Shown here one piece after another: positions 34,586 to 43,074 of a DNA stretch of 64,000 bases. Where the stretch lies: assembly GCF_000716335.1 (NCBI RefSeq), contig NZ_KL591002.1, positions 355,020-419,019 on the forward strand, written 5' to 3'. Every line of letters starts with the position of its first letter. Position 1 is the first letter of the stretch. The position numbers were made by a program, and so were the translations under genes. This DNA is from Streptomyces sp. NRRL S-118 (GTDB lineage: Bacteria; Actinomycetota; Actinomycetes; Streptomycetales; Streptomycetaceae). A model generated the notes under the pieces. That model made no database searches and was not told the origin of the DNA. It saw only the letters and a list, made by a program, of their open reading frames with translations.

Positions 34586-35728
34586 TCAGGGCTTCTTGCG
34601 CGCGGTGACGTTGATGCTCACCGCGGTCCGCCGGTCGTGGTCAAGGCGCGTGGGCAGGGGGATGCCCACATCCTTCAGCGTCGCCTTCATCGCCGCCGCG
34701 TCGGGCACCATCGGCACCTCCAGCCCTGCGCGGCGGTACAGCGCGACCATCGCCTCGACGTCATCGACCTTGGTCGGGTTGCCGCCGCTCCACTTCAGGA
34801 CGTTGTCGCCGTACACGCCCGGCTCGGAGCCTTCGAGCTGGGCGCGCAGGAACTTCTGCCGGTCCTTCAGCGGCTTCATCTGCTCGGAGACCTCGGCGTA
34901 CTCGGCCAGCGCCTTCGCGCGTTCCTCGTCGTCGTGGATCAGCTGGCTCTGCGGGGAGCGCCCGGCGACGAGCGGCCCCCAGCACGCGGTACGGAAGGGG
35001 CAGTGGTCGCAGATCGCGGAGATGCCCGGCCCCTGGAAGGTGCGCGGCAGCTCCTCCGGGGAGGCGGCGGCCCGCACCTGCTGAACCCACCAGCGCGCAC
35101 GACGGGCGCGCTCGGCCTCGTAGGCGATCTCCTGAACGTAGTCATCGCCAGAGTCGCGGTTGATGAACCGGAAGCGGATGCGAGCGACCGGCACCGGCCC
35201 GAGGCGGGCGAGCTGCCGCTGACCCGGGACGCTGGCGAAGCCTTCCGTGCCGAGCAGGTCGGCATACAGGTAAACCTGCCGCAGCTCGGCCTCGCTCGCG
35301 CCGTACCGCAGGATGCTGTCCCACTGGTACGTGCTCTTGGTCTTCACGTCCTCGACCGTTGTCTCCTCGGCCGGGAGCGTGGGGCGCAGCCGCTTCGGCA
35401 GCCGGGCGGCGGCGGTGGAGTCGAGTTGGACGGCGTCGATGTGGCCCCGGACGGTGTCGTCCTCGACGCGGCGCTCGATGAGCCAGCCGTACTCCTCGCG
35501 GGCGGCGTCGAGTATCCCGGTGTGCAGCCAGGCCCCGAGGATCGCCTTGCGCTTCTCGCCGACGTCGGTCGGGGTGCGGCCGTGCAGGAGGTATCCGGCC
35601 CGGCGTGCGCACACGGTGTCGCTGGCGCCGAGCTTGGTCTGTTGGGAGCGGGGACGGCGTGCGTCCGCCGCGTGCGCGGCGGGCCACAGGCTGACGGGCC
35701 GCTCCGGCACGATGGTCATCGTGGTCAC
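34586..35728 (-). CDS. PD-(D/E)XK exonuclease (RecE/RecB/Cas4-like)
   Basis: This is a 380-residue nuclease. The fold's motifs appear in order: LGAWLHTGILDAA, GHIDAVQLD (catalytic Asp) and VEDVKTKSTYQW (the D/E-x-K core). The C-terminal CDHCPFRTACW offers cysteines for an iron-sulfur cluster, as in Cas4/AddB-type enzymes. It should resect DNA ends to feed the Bet/RecT annealase encoded just upstream. The GTG at 35728 follows the CCTCTTGGAGAACACC leader. Confidence 0.82.
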   Translation of the reverse strand: MTTMTIVPERPVSLWPAAHAADARRPRSQQTKLGASDTVCARRAGYLLHGRTPTDVGEKRKAILGAWLHTGILDAAREEYGWLIERRVEDDTVRGHIDAVQLDSTAAARLPKRLRPTLPAEETTVEDVKTKSTYQWDSILRYGASEAELRQVYLYADLLGTEGFASVPGQRQLARLGPVPVARIRFRFINRDSGDDYVQEIAYEAERARRARWWVQQVRAAASPEELPRTFQGPGISAICDHCPFRTACWGPLVAGRSPQSQLIHDDEERAKALAEYAEVSEQMKPLKDRQKFLRAQLEGSEPGVYGDNVLKWSGGNPTKVDDVEAMVALYRRAGLEVPMVPDAAAMKATLKDVGIPLPTRLDHDRRTAVSINVTARKKP

Positions 35729-35746
35729 GGTGTTCTCCAAGAGGGT

Positions 35747-35777
35747 GGGTGCCGCCCGCCGACAGCGGGCGGCACCC
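35747..35777. terminator. GC hairpin ahead of a CTCTTGGAG leader
   Basis: GGGTGCCGCCCGC and its complement (35747-35759 and 35765-35777) lie between the annealase stop and the exonuclease leader. Confidence 0.6.
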
Positions 35778-35790
35778 GGTGTCGTCAGGG

Positions 35791-36780
35791 TCAGGAGGCC
35801 CGGCGGGGCGCGGCGGCCCGCTTGCGCGGAGCCCGCTTCGCCGGGGCCGGGGCCTCGTCGGCCTGGGCGGACTCGGAGGAGGCGTCCGGCTCGGCCTTCG
35901 CGGCGGCCTTCTTCGCAGCACGCGCCCGCTTCCTCGGCGCGGGCTTCTCCGTGGTCTCGCCCTGGTCCTCGGCGGACTCCTCCTTCGCGTCGGCGCCCTT
36001 GTCGGCCCCCGCTTCGAGCCCGGCTGCCTCGCGCAGGCGTCGGGTCGCCTCTTCCGCCTCACGGACGACGGCTTCAGCGTCGGCCCGCGCCATCTCCTCA
36101 TCCGAATACACGCCGGACAGGTCCTGCGGCGCGGCCATGCGCAGCGCGCCGGCCTCGGCGCACTTACGGAGCATGTGGGCGGGCATCTGCTGCCACATCT
36201 TCGCCACGACGTACGCGCCCTGCTTGCGGTCGTAGTACGTCGGGGCGAACTCATCCCAGCGGGCGATCATGGGGAACCGGCTGGTGCCGCGCAGGACGGT
36301 GACCTTGACCGCGGCCGGGTACGCCTTGGACAGCCAGACCTCGTGGGCGTTGCCCTCGGAGTCGTAGTAGACGGTGTCCTCGTACGAGATGGACTCCCCG
36401 GCCTTGGCCGCCGCCCGGTGCGCGACGGTGCGGAAGCCGTCGATTCCGGTCTGGATGGTCCAGGTCTTCTCCGGCTCGTCGGGGTTGTCGGCGGCCTTCC
36501 AGTTGGTGCGGCCGATCATGTAGATCTGCCGGGCGAACGGGTCGAGGCCGCTGCGCACGCAGTAGTGGAAGAAGACGGCCAGTTGCGCACGCGGTGCCTG
36601 CTCCAGCCCGGGACTGATCAGAGCCAGGGCGGCCACCTGACGTGCGTCGAACTCCAGTTGGTCGGCGCGCAGAACGACGGCGCTTTGGGACACGCTGCGT
36701 TCGGGCAGTACCTCTGTGGTAGTCAGGGGCGGCGCGCTGGACGCAGCGTCGTCACCCTGCTGTTCGGTCGGTTGGTTCAT
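35791..36780 (-). CDS. Bet/RecT-family single-strand annealing protein
   Basis: This 329-residue protein matches phage Bet/RecT annealases: FFHYCVRSGLDPFARQIYMIGR, then IQTGIDGFRTVAHRA, and later KMWQQMPAHMLRKCAEAGALR. The last 100 residues are a Lys/Ala/Glu-rich disordered tail reminiscent of histone-like tails. It anneals complementary strands exposed by the neighbouring exonuclease. The start carries a CCCTTGGAGACG version of the module's leader. Confidence 0.9.
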   Translation of the reverse strand: MNQPTEQQGDDAASSAPPLTTTEVLPERSVSQSAVVLRADQLEFDARQVAALALISPGLEQAPRAQLAVFFHYCVRSGLDPFARQIYMIGRTNWKAADNPDEPEKTWTIQTGIDGFRTVAHRAAAKAGESISYEDTVYYDSEGNAHEVWLSKAYPAAVKVTVLRGTSRFPMIARWDEFAPTYYDRKQGAYVVAKMWQQMPAHMLRKCAEAGALRMAAPQDLSGVYSDEEMARADAEAVVREAEEATRRLREAAGLEAGADKGADAKEESAEDQGETTEKPAPRKRARAAKKAAAKAEPDASSESAQADEAPAPAKRAPRKRAAAPRRAS

Positions 36781-36807
36781 GGGGCGTTCGTCTCCAAGGG
36801 AACTGGT

Positions 36808-37152
36808 TCAGTCGGTCCGCAAGGCGCGGACCTCGAAGGCGCTCACCCACTCGGGGTGGCGCTCGATGAGCAGCCGGACGTATCGGCTGCGGAAGTTGTT
36901 GTTGAGGCGGAACTCGTCGCCCTCGGTCGCCGTGAGGTAGCGCCAGCGCAGGACCTCGAAGAGCATCCCGATGCCGACTCGGCTCGCGCCGCGCTTCAGG
37001 TAGTCGGCGGTCAGGGCTTCCAACGCGCGGAGCACCCAGGGGTTGAGCTGGTGGAACGTCTCGAACTGGGCCTGGATCGACGCCGGCTGGTTCTCCGGCT
37101 GCTTCACGGTGTGGATGACCAGGCCCGGTATCTCGTCCTGGACGGCTGCCAT
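36808..37152 (-). CDS. hypothetical phage early protein
   Basis: This is a 114-residue helical protein (FETFHQLNPWVLRALEALTA, RVGIGMLFEVLRWRY). I recall similar small proteins in early regions of actinophages but no function. The ATG at 37152 has AGGGGG about seven bases upstream. An AATGTCACCTAT motif lies 30 bases upstream. Confidence 0.6.
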   Translation of the reverse strand: MAAVQDEIPGLVIHTVKQPENQPASIQAQFETFHQLNPWVLRALEALTADYLKRGASRVGIGMLFEVLRWRYLTATEGDEFRLNNNFRSRYVRLLIERHPEWVSAFEVRALRTD

Positions 37153-37180
37153 ACCCACCCCCTGGTGTGACCTCTTTCAA

Positions 37181-37200
37181 GAATGTCACCTATCTTGCGG
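37181..37200 (-). promoter_or_regulatory. recurrent AATGTCACCTAT motif, copy 3
   Basis: GAATGTCACCTATCTTGCGG shares the 12-base core with copies at 28747 and 33176 and sits directly upstream of the 36808-37152 gene. Confidence 0.55.
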
Positions 37201-37252
37201 GGTCGCCGTCCAGATGATCAACCCCACCGGCTACAGGTGCGACTTCACACCC

Positions 37253-37456
37253 TCAGCCCGAGGTCCGCTCGGCCGCCTCCTCCATGCGGCCCAGGCGAGC
37301 CTCATTGGCCGCCGACGTCGCCCGCGGGGCGCGGATGGCGACGTTGGAGTCGGGGTGCTTGAGGACGTAGAGCGAAAGGGCGCCCTCCACGACCAGGGCT
37401 TCGCGGGCGTCCATGATGGCGACCTCCCCGCCGTCCTGCGTGGCGATGAACTTCAC
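37253..37456 (-). CDS. small hypothetical protein
   Basis: This is a 67-residue protein starting KFIATQDGGEVAIMDAREAL and ending in a charged helix. A GTG start with AAGGAGG six bases upstream is convincing. It lies behind a TAAGATATAAGCA promoter-like motif. The function is unknown. Confidence 0.55.
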   Translation of the reverse strand: MKFIATQDGGEVAIMDAREALVVEGALSLYVLKHPDSNVAIRAPRATSAANEARLGRMEEAAERTSG

Positions 37457-37495
37457 TGATGCCTCCTTGGCGAATGAGCGACCCCAAAAGGGGAT

Positions 37496-37509
37496 TGCTT
37501 ATATCTTAT
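37496..37509 (-). promoter_or_regulatory. AT-rich promoter-like motif (TAAGATATAAGCA), copy 3
   Basis: This near-identical copy of the motif at 33528 lies 40 bases upstream of the 37253-37456 gene. Confidence 0.55.
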
Positions 37510-37544
37510 CCGCATTTCGGAGCTACGTACAGCGTTTGCGCAGG

Positions 37545-38117
37545 TCAGAGGCCCTTTCGGGCGTGACGGCCTCGGGTCAGTACGAGGCTGCCGGGCCCGT
37601 CGTAAGTGCCGTCGCGCAGGGCGGCGACGACTGCCTCATCCACCTCCCAGGGCAGGCTCCGCGCGCTCTCGCGCAGCGTCGGGACGGCGTCGAGGACGGT
37701 CTCCAGCATCCAGAGCCTCGACCCGGACAGCAGCCAGTCGTGCTCCGGGAACCGCCCTGTGGCGATGGTCGTCGCCAAGTTGCCCTGTGCGGGCAGGTGG
37801 AACAGCTCGATGATCTCCTGCTGGCCGACGATCGGCGGCAGCTCGTCCCCCAAGTGAGGCTCCCAGCCCTCACCCTGTTCCGCGATGATCTGCGCCTTGA
37901 CGTCGAGATCGACCTGGCGGAACCGCGCCGTCGTCGCTCCCCACCCGGCGGCGAAGCCGAGCGGCCAGTACCGCACACCGCTGACGATGATCGCGGTCTC
38001 CGGATCGAGCACGCTGCCGCGGCTCGGCGACAGCCACTGCGCGACCTGCTTCGGATCGACGCGGTACAGCGCGGCGAACTCCTGGTGCCCGACCAGATAC
38101 GGCTTGCGCCGACTCAT
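37545..38117 (-). CDS. protein with two excisionase-like helix-turn-helix units
   Basis: This is a 190-residue protein with two copies of an HTH-like segment. One starts at LVGHQEFAALYRVDPKQVAQ, the other at IVGQQEIIELFHLPAQ and continues to GNLATTI. Each is followed by a hydrophobic SGxRxW stretch. This resembles MerR/excisionase-type domains used for DNA bending. It stands first in the leftward early operon, which suits a regulator or excisionase. The start has GGAGG nine bases upstream. Confidence 0.6.
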   Translation of the reverse strand: MSRRKPYLVGHQEFAALYRVDPKQVAQWLSPSRGSVLDPETAIIVSGVRYWPLGFAAGWGATTARFRQVDLDVKAQIIAEQGEGWEPHLGDELPPIVGQQEIIELFHLPAQGNLATTIATGRFPEHDWLLSGSRLWMLETVLDAVPTLRESARSLPWEVDEAVVAALRDGTYDGPGSLVLTRGRHARKGL

Positions 38118-38230
38118 CCCCGTCCTCCGGTGTCTGCCCTGAATGCAGAGGGCAGCGTAGCCGTACGCGCACGCCAGCGTACGCGGTGGTCGCTGCTATG
38201 GTGACGACGGTCTTTTCTCCAAGAGGCCAA

Positions 38231-38256
38231 ACGGCCCCCGCTTCGGCGGGGGCCGT
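38231..38256. terminator. GC hairpin with UUCG-type loop
   Basis: ACGGCCCCCGC and its complement (38231-38241 and 38246-38256) close a TTCG loop. A CCTCTTGGAGA leader copy (38216-38226) follows on the minus strand, but no start codon sits behind it. Confidence 0.65.
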
Positions 38257-38348
38257 GTGCGTTGCCGCGCGCTTATGGTGCGCCCGCCGGTCACCTCGCC
38301 GAAGGCGGTCGCACCTCTGCCTTGGTCAGCCCTTTGATGACAGGGTTG

Positions 38349-40772
38349 CTAGGCGCTGCCGTTCGCGGCATCGCCCGGCGCCCAGCCGGTACGGTTGCGT
38401 CCCCAGCGCACTCGATCCCGCACGGCGGGATCGGCATGTCCTTGGAAGCGTTCCAGGAAAGCCGCCGCGTCGGGCCCGCCGATCTTGCAGGCCGTCAGGA
38501 CCACGGCCCGCGCTTCCTCGACGGTGAGACCGTCCGGACCTGGCAGCAGGTCGAGCACCGCCACCCCTCCTTCCGCCAGTACGTCGGCGGCCGCGTCGTC
38601 ACAGGGCGGCACGAGCGCCTCGGCCCGGCGGAGCACTTCCATGCGGATCTCCGGGTCGACCCGCGCTGTGTACTCAAGGGACGCCGTGGCCAGCAGGTGG
38701 ACCCGCGTGCGGTATTCCGGCTCGCGATCGCCCCGCTCTACGAGTGCCAGTAGCAGTTGATCCGATTCACCTGGGCCGCAGTGGCCGATGGCCATGCGCA
38801 CGACGTCTTCGTACTGTGCGTCGTGCGCGTGATTGACCAGGAAGCCGAAATGGCCCCCGTCCACGAGCGCGTGGGAGGCAAAGAAGTCCCGCAAGGTGCT
38901 GTGCTCGAAGGCGATAGTGCCGGAAGCCGTCTCACGCAGGACGCCGCTGCGGATCAGCAGATGGCTCAGCACCTGCTCTGCATGCTCCGCCCCAAGCCCT
39001 TGGAGCGGGGGCAGGGAAACCCCTTCGAGGATGTGGGACGCATAGCTTCGGGCGATCTCGGTCTCCCCGTTCAAGGTCATCCACAGCGCGAGGTTATCGA
39101 GAAGGTGTCCCTGTGGTTCCTGGCCCATGGAGATCCCCTCCAGGTGGGCGATTCCCCGCTGAAAGTCGCGCTGGCCCAGCAGGAGGCCGAGGGCCTCGCG
39201 GTGCAGCGACATGGGGTCCTCGGGCAGGTACCCGCGCCGTTCCAACCACAGGGCGCAGATCAGGGTACAGAGGCGGGGATTCGCTGCCATCTCCGTTAGG
39301 GACGCCTTGGTGTCCAGTGCGGCCCGCAGCGTTCTGCGGTACCTTTCCGCACGGTCCCTGTACCTACCCCAGTCCCTGCTCTCCCGCAGGGCGGTGAACC
39401 AGCGGTCGATAAACGTGCCCACGTCTGCGGGGCTCATCGGCAGCACGCTGAAGGCGGTGAAGTTGTAGCCGGCGAGCCAATCGTCCGGTACGGCGGACGG
39501 GCGGGATGTCGCGACCACAGCGGTGTCGGGGTAGAGGGAGAGGAGCCCTTCCAGCCAGGAACGCACCCGTGGGCGCTGGTCGTGCTGGACTTCATCGATG
39601 CCGTCGACGAGGAGCAGGCCCCGCCCCTGGTCCAGCAGCCGCGTCAGCCAACCGACGGGCTGGACGTCCGCCGCCGGATACTGCAGCTCGCCCAGCAGTT
39701 GCTCCACTTGAGGAATTGCCCGCGAACAGGCGAGGGCGCGCAGGGGGACCACGATCGGCACTCTGCCCTGCAACTGGCTCAGCTCGGAAGGCAGATCCCC
39801 TTGGGCGGTCCGCACCGCAAGCCAGTGCATGAGCGTGGTCTTGCCGGAACCGGCCGCGCCCTGGAGCAGGACCCGGCTCCGGCCGTGCAGCGCGGCCTGC
39901 ACGCGTTTGCCGGTCGCCACGTCGACGGCGGAGCGGCCGGGCCCGCGGCGGGGTGCCGTCTCGGCGAGTTCGAGGGCAAGGAAGGCCGTGTCGAGGGGCC
40001 ACACGATCCTGCCGAGTCCGGAGCCGTGGCCCAACGTCTCGACCTGCCCATAGCGGTGCGCGACATAGCGCCGGTACCGCAGCTCGAACTCGTGGTCCTC
40101 GCGCTCCCGGTCGGACAGTTCGTCCAGGGCCTTAACAGCGACGTCCGCGCCGCAGTGCCTGCCGAGCACCTCCCGGAATCCCGGATCGTCGGCGATCACC
40201 CGCACCGGTACCGCCTCAACCCGCCCGTTGTGCCAGCCGGTCGGTGCCGTGACGACCACGCCGATCAGTGCACCCCTGCAGAACAGACCGGCTCCCGATA
40301 GCCCCGACCAGGGCGACCGGTCCGCGGTCGGCTGCGGTGGGGTGCCGCTGCTTTCCAGCACGTACCGGCCGCCCAGGATCGACGACCCCGGCTTGACCCT
40401 GCCTGTGAGCTGCTCGCTGTCGAGGTTGCCCCGCTCGTCGCGCTGGACCAAGGGGAAGCCGATGGCCTGGCAGTTCTCCTGGGTGTCGAGGCGAATCAGC
40501 TCGCCCCAGCGCAGCGGGGCAAATCTGTCCGACACGTCATCCGGCACGACAGGGGCACGGGCCACTAGCAGTGCCGCGTCGCATGCGTCGTCCTTGCGTC
40601 TCCACACGACATCACAGAGCACCTCACCGACGCCGCCGAACACCACTGCTTCTGCAGTGTCCTTCTCCCCCACGACGTGCGCGGCCGTAAGTACCAGCCG
40701 TGGCCCAAGGAGGTAGCCGCTGCCCTGCCGCGTGCCGAAGACGGCCGCGACACGCGAGCGGTGCGGATTCAC
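38349..40772 (-). CDS. trypsin-like protease fused to NACHT NTPase (predicted anti-phage effector)
   Basis: This is an 807-residue protein. Residues 1-200 form a trypsin-like protease with His32 (TAAHVVG), Asp65 (DDACDAALLV) and Ser159 (GLSGAG). A NACHT domain follows with Walker A LLQGAAGSGKTTL near 303-315, Walker B GLLLVDGIDEV near 385-395 and a TSRPSA sensor. The C-terminal 350 residues are helical and likely sense or scaffold. Protease-NACHT proteins are predicted bacterial NLR-type immune effectors. The GTG start overlaps the stop of the Trypco2 gene by four bases, forming a two-gene system. Confidence 0.85.
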   Translation of the reverse strand: MNPHRSRVAAVFGTRQGSGYLLGPRLVLTAAHVVGEKDTAEAVVFGGVGEVLCDVVWRRKDDACDAALLVARAPVVPDDVSDRFAPLRWGELIRLDTQENCQAIGFPLVQRDERGNLDSEQLTGRVKPGSSILGGRYVLESSGTPPQPTADRSPWSGLSGAGLFCRGALIGVVVTAPTGWHNGRVEAVPVRVIADDPGFREVLGRHCGADVAVKALDELSDREREDHEFELRYRRYVAHRYGQVETLGHGSGLGRIVWPLDTAFLALELAETAPRRGPGRSAVDVATGKRVQAALHGRSRVLLQGAAGSGKTTLMHWLAVRTAQGDLPSELSQLQGRVPIVVPLRALACSRAIPQVEQLLGELQYPAADVQPVGWLTRLLDQGRGLLLVDGIDEVQHDQRPRVRSWLEGLLSLYPDTAVVATSRPSAVPDDWLAGYNFTAFSVLPMSPADVGTFIDRWFTALRESRDWGRYRDRAERYRRTLRAALDTKASLTEMAANPRLCTLICALWLERRGYLPEDPMSLHREALGLLLGQRDFQRGIAHLEGISMGQEPQGHLLDNLALWMTLNGETEIARSYASHILEGVSLPPLQGLGAEHAEQVLSHLLIRSGVLRETASGTIAFEHSTLRDFFASHALVDGGHFGFLVNHAHDAQYEDVVRMAIGHCGPGESDQLLLALVERGDREPEYRTRVHLLATASLEYTARVDPEIRMEVLRRAEALVPPCDDAAADVLAEGGVAVLDLLPGPDGLTVEEARAVVLTACKIGGPDAAAFLERFQGHADPAVRDRVRWGRNRTGWAPGDAANGSA

Positions 40773-41125
40773 GACCCGTCACCGGATGGCTGCGTGGTCC
40801 GTGTGAAGCCGGCTGTGCCGCCACGGTCGGTGTTGCCGATCTCCAGGGCACGTCCCGTCGCCGCGTCCTTGGGGCTCAGCATGAGCTTCACCCTGTGCGT
40901 GTCGACCCGGCCGCGCGACAGATCGGCTCCGGCGGTGACCACCCACGCCTTGACGCCGGCCCTGCCCGTGACGTCCTTGCGTAGCTCGACCGTGAACTCC
41001 AACTCGATGGAGTCCACCGCGAAGCGGACCGCTTGATCGGCGCCCCGCGCCGCTGCTTCCAGCAGTTCGTCGCGCAACGACTGGACGGCCTTCGCCAGTT
41101 CGACGCCTTCAAGATCCTGGCTCAT
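40769..41125 (-). CDS. Trypco2-domain protein (trypsin co-occurring)
   Basis: This is a 118-residue protein starting GVELAKAVQSLRDELLEAAA and continuing with IELEFTVELRKDVTGRAGVK and LSRGRVDTHRVKLML. This is the pattern I associate with the trypsin co-occurring domain 2 family. Such proteins are encoded beside trypsin-like proteases in predicted conflict systems and may be cleaved by, or recruit, the protease. It is translationally coupled to the protease-NACHT gene. An AT-poor 300-base gap with no visible gene lies upstream. Confidence 0.75.
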   Translation of the reverse strand: MSQDLEGVELAKAVQSLRDELLEAAARGADQAVRFAVDSIELEFTVELRKDVTGRAGVKAWVVTAGADLSRGRVDTHRVKLMLSPKDAATGRALEIGNTDRGGTAGFTRTTQPSGDGS

Positions 41126-41423
41126 CGTTCCCCCCGTGCACAGGGTCGTGCGTTAACGCGGGCGGAGAGTGACCACCCGGGGGCCGAGCGTAGCGCCTCG
41201 ATCTGGGGCCCGTCAGGTAGTCGGCCGCCGCTGCGAGAAGGCGGCCACCATTTGCCCAGCCGGACTCCCGATCGCGAGGATCTTCCTCGGGTCCGCCCGC
41301 TGAGCCAAACGAAACGTGGAACGTTAAGACAGGCGACAAACTGGCCGGCATGCACTCTGGCGGCGGTGCGGTCGGCGGCGTCATGTGCAGGCAGGGCTCA
41401 GCCGTCAGCCCTCCAGACGAGCA

Positions 41424-41876
41424 TCAGGCCACGGCCACACACACGCTGAAGAGGCACAGTCCGTACAGGGCGATGGCAAGGTGCAGAATCACCCACAGGC
41501 GATGAAGGCGAATGCGATGCAGCCGAGGAAAACGACGGTAATGATCGGCTCTCGCACGTACCAGTCCTTCGTCGGAGCCCAGCACACCCAGCTCCGCCAG
41601 GTCCTTGGTCAAGGCCCGCGCCTGAGAGAGGTGGTAGGAAGCCCGTTCGAAGTACTTGGAGACTGCCACCGCCCCATACCCTCCGGTCATCGCCACGAAA
41701 AGACACAGAGGAATGACGTACGTCGAGAACTTCTGCTGGACAATGAGAGCACTCAAGGCAGCCGTGATGACGAGCAGGAGGTTGGTCAGTGCCGAGCGTT
41801 GGGTCTCACACTGTCGTAGCTGCTCACGGTGCTCCTTCCAGTAGGCGCGTATCGCCTCTTCCGAGACTTCAGCCAT
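41424..41876 (-). CDS. three-helix membrane protein (possible defence partner)
   Basis: This is a 150-residue protein. After a soluble helix (EEAIRAYWKEHREQLRQCET) there are two membrane helices at about 30-50 and 60-80. A cytosolic helical region (FERASYHLSQARALTKDLAE) and a final C-terminal helix follow. The form recalls SLATT-like pore-forming effectors but I cannot assign the family. It is divergent from the DUF4062 gene with a 79-base gap. The ATG at 41876 is chosen over an earlier one because GGGGGT precedes it. Confidence 0.55.
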   Translation of the reverse strand: MAEVSEEAIRAYWKEHREQLRQCETQRSALTNLLLVITAALSALIVQQKFSTYVIPLCLFVAMTGGYGAVAVSKYFERASYHLSQARALTKDLAELGVLGSDEGLVRARADHYRRFPRLHRIRLHRLWVILHLAIALYGLCLFSVCVAVA

Positions 41877-41955
41877 GAAGCACCCCCGCATCCCAGGCAC
41901 TCGCCGGTCATCCGGTTCGCTTCGACGAACCCCTCAGTAGTGGAGACACCGTAGC

Positions 41956-43074
41956 GTGAGAATCTTCATCAGCAGCGTCCGCAAAGGACTGGAAGAGGAG
42001 CGCGACGCGCTGCCTGGCCTCATTCGCGCGCTGGGGCACACCCCGGTCCTGTTCGAAGACTTCTCCGCGCAGACCACGCCCAGCCGGCAGGCGTGTCTGG
42101 CAGCTCTCGACTCTGCGGATGTCTGCGTCTTCCTGCTCGGACCGTCCTACGGTCACGTGTTCCGCGAGACAGGGCAGTCGGCAACACACGATGAGTGGGT
42201 CGCGGCCAAAACAGCGGGCAAGCCGCGCTGGGTCTATCGCAAGCTGGGCGTCACGTTCGAGGACACCCAGCAGGATTTCGCCCGAACCGTGGAGGCCTAC
42301 GCCACCGGCGTGTTCCGTGACTCGTTCCACGACACCGCCGAGCTGATGACCAAAGTGGTGCGCAAGGTCAAGGAACTGGAGTCAGGCCCGTCCCCGCTGT
42401 CCTTCGCGCCCCTAGCGCAGCCCGTTCCACTGCGTTGGAGCCTCGACGAGGCTGGCGTCGAAGGCGGCGTCAGCCTCCCTCTGCTAGAACTGCATGTTTT
42501 TCCGTTGGGGTTCGCCGGCTACTCGGCAAGGGAACTGGAGGAGGTCGGCACCTCGCTGGCGGACCGGATCCGTCGGACCGGGGCAGTCCAGAACGACGTT
42601 GCCCTGATGTCGTCCAGTTCCCACGAGCATGCAATCGTCAGCATCCCCGTCAGCCGGCCCCGTACGTGGGATGCGCCTCAGCCTGGGGAACTGGTGGAAG
42701 TTCGCTTGCACAAGTCGGGCCAGGTTTCCCAGCGGGCCACACTCCCCCGAGACAGCATGGGCTCCATCCTCGATCACGACGCGCTGCCTCAGCAAGTCAC
42801 CTCCCTGCTGAGGTTCAACGGCGCATTGGATTTGATCCAGCACGAACGGATCGTCGTGGCGATCGGTGTGTCAGACGCCAAGCTGACCCAAGTCGACAAG
42901 TTCAACCCGCATCAGTCACGTACACGTGCTGAACTCAGCGCCTACATGCGCCCGTTCACGCTGCGAACCGAGCCGGATGAGTCCACCAGCCAGGCCGCGC
43001 TGGACGCGGGTGCCGAGGAAGTCGCTGGCATCCTGTCGCGAGCCCTGATCAAACAGCACCCCTCAGCCTCCTAA
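41956..43074 (+). CDS. DUF4062-domain protein
   Basis: This 372-residue protein begins RIFISSVRKGLEEERDAL, then FEDFSAQTTPSRQACLAALD and SADVCVFLLGPSYG, the signature of DUF4062. This flavodoxin/TIR-like domain often fronts NTPase or effector modules in defence genes. The rest (residues 160-370) is an alpha/beta domain I do not recognise. The start is GTG. The stop overlaps the stop of the convergent small phage gene by 12 bases, so the island is tightly packed against the lysis module. Confidence 0.75.
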   Translation: MRIFISSVRKGLEEERDALPGLIRALGHTPVLFEDFSAQTTPSRQACLAALDSADVCVFLLGPSYGHVFRETGQSATHDEWVAAKTAGKPRWVYRKLGVTFEDTQQDFARTVEAYATGVFRDSFHDTAELMTKVVRKVKELESGPSPLSFAPLAQPVPLRWSLDEAGVEGGVSLPLLELHVFPLGFAGYSARELEEVGTSLADRIRRTGAVQNDVALMSSSSHEHAIVSIPVSRPRTWDAPQPGELVEVRLHKSGQVSQRATLPRDSMGSILDHDALPQQVTSLLRFNGALDLIQHERIVVAIGVSDAKLTQVDKFNPHQSRTRAELSAYMRPFTLRTEPDESTSQAALDAGAEEVAGILSRALIKQHPSAS

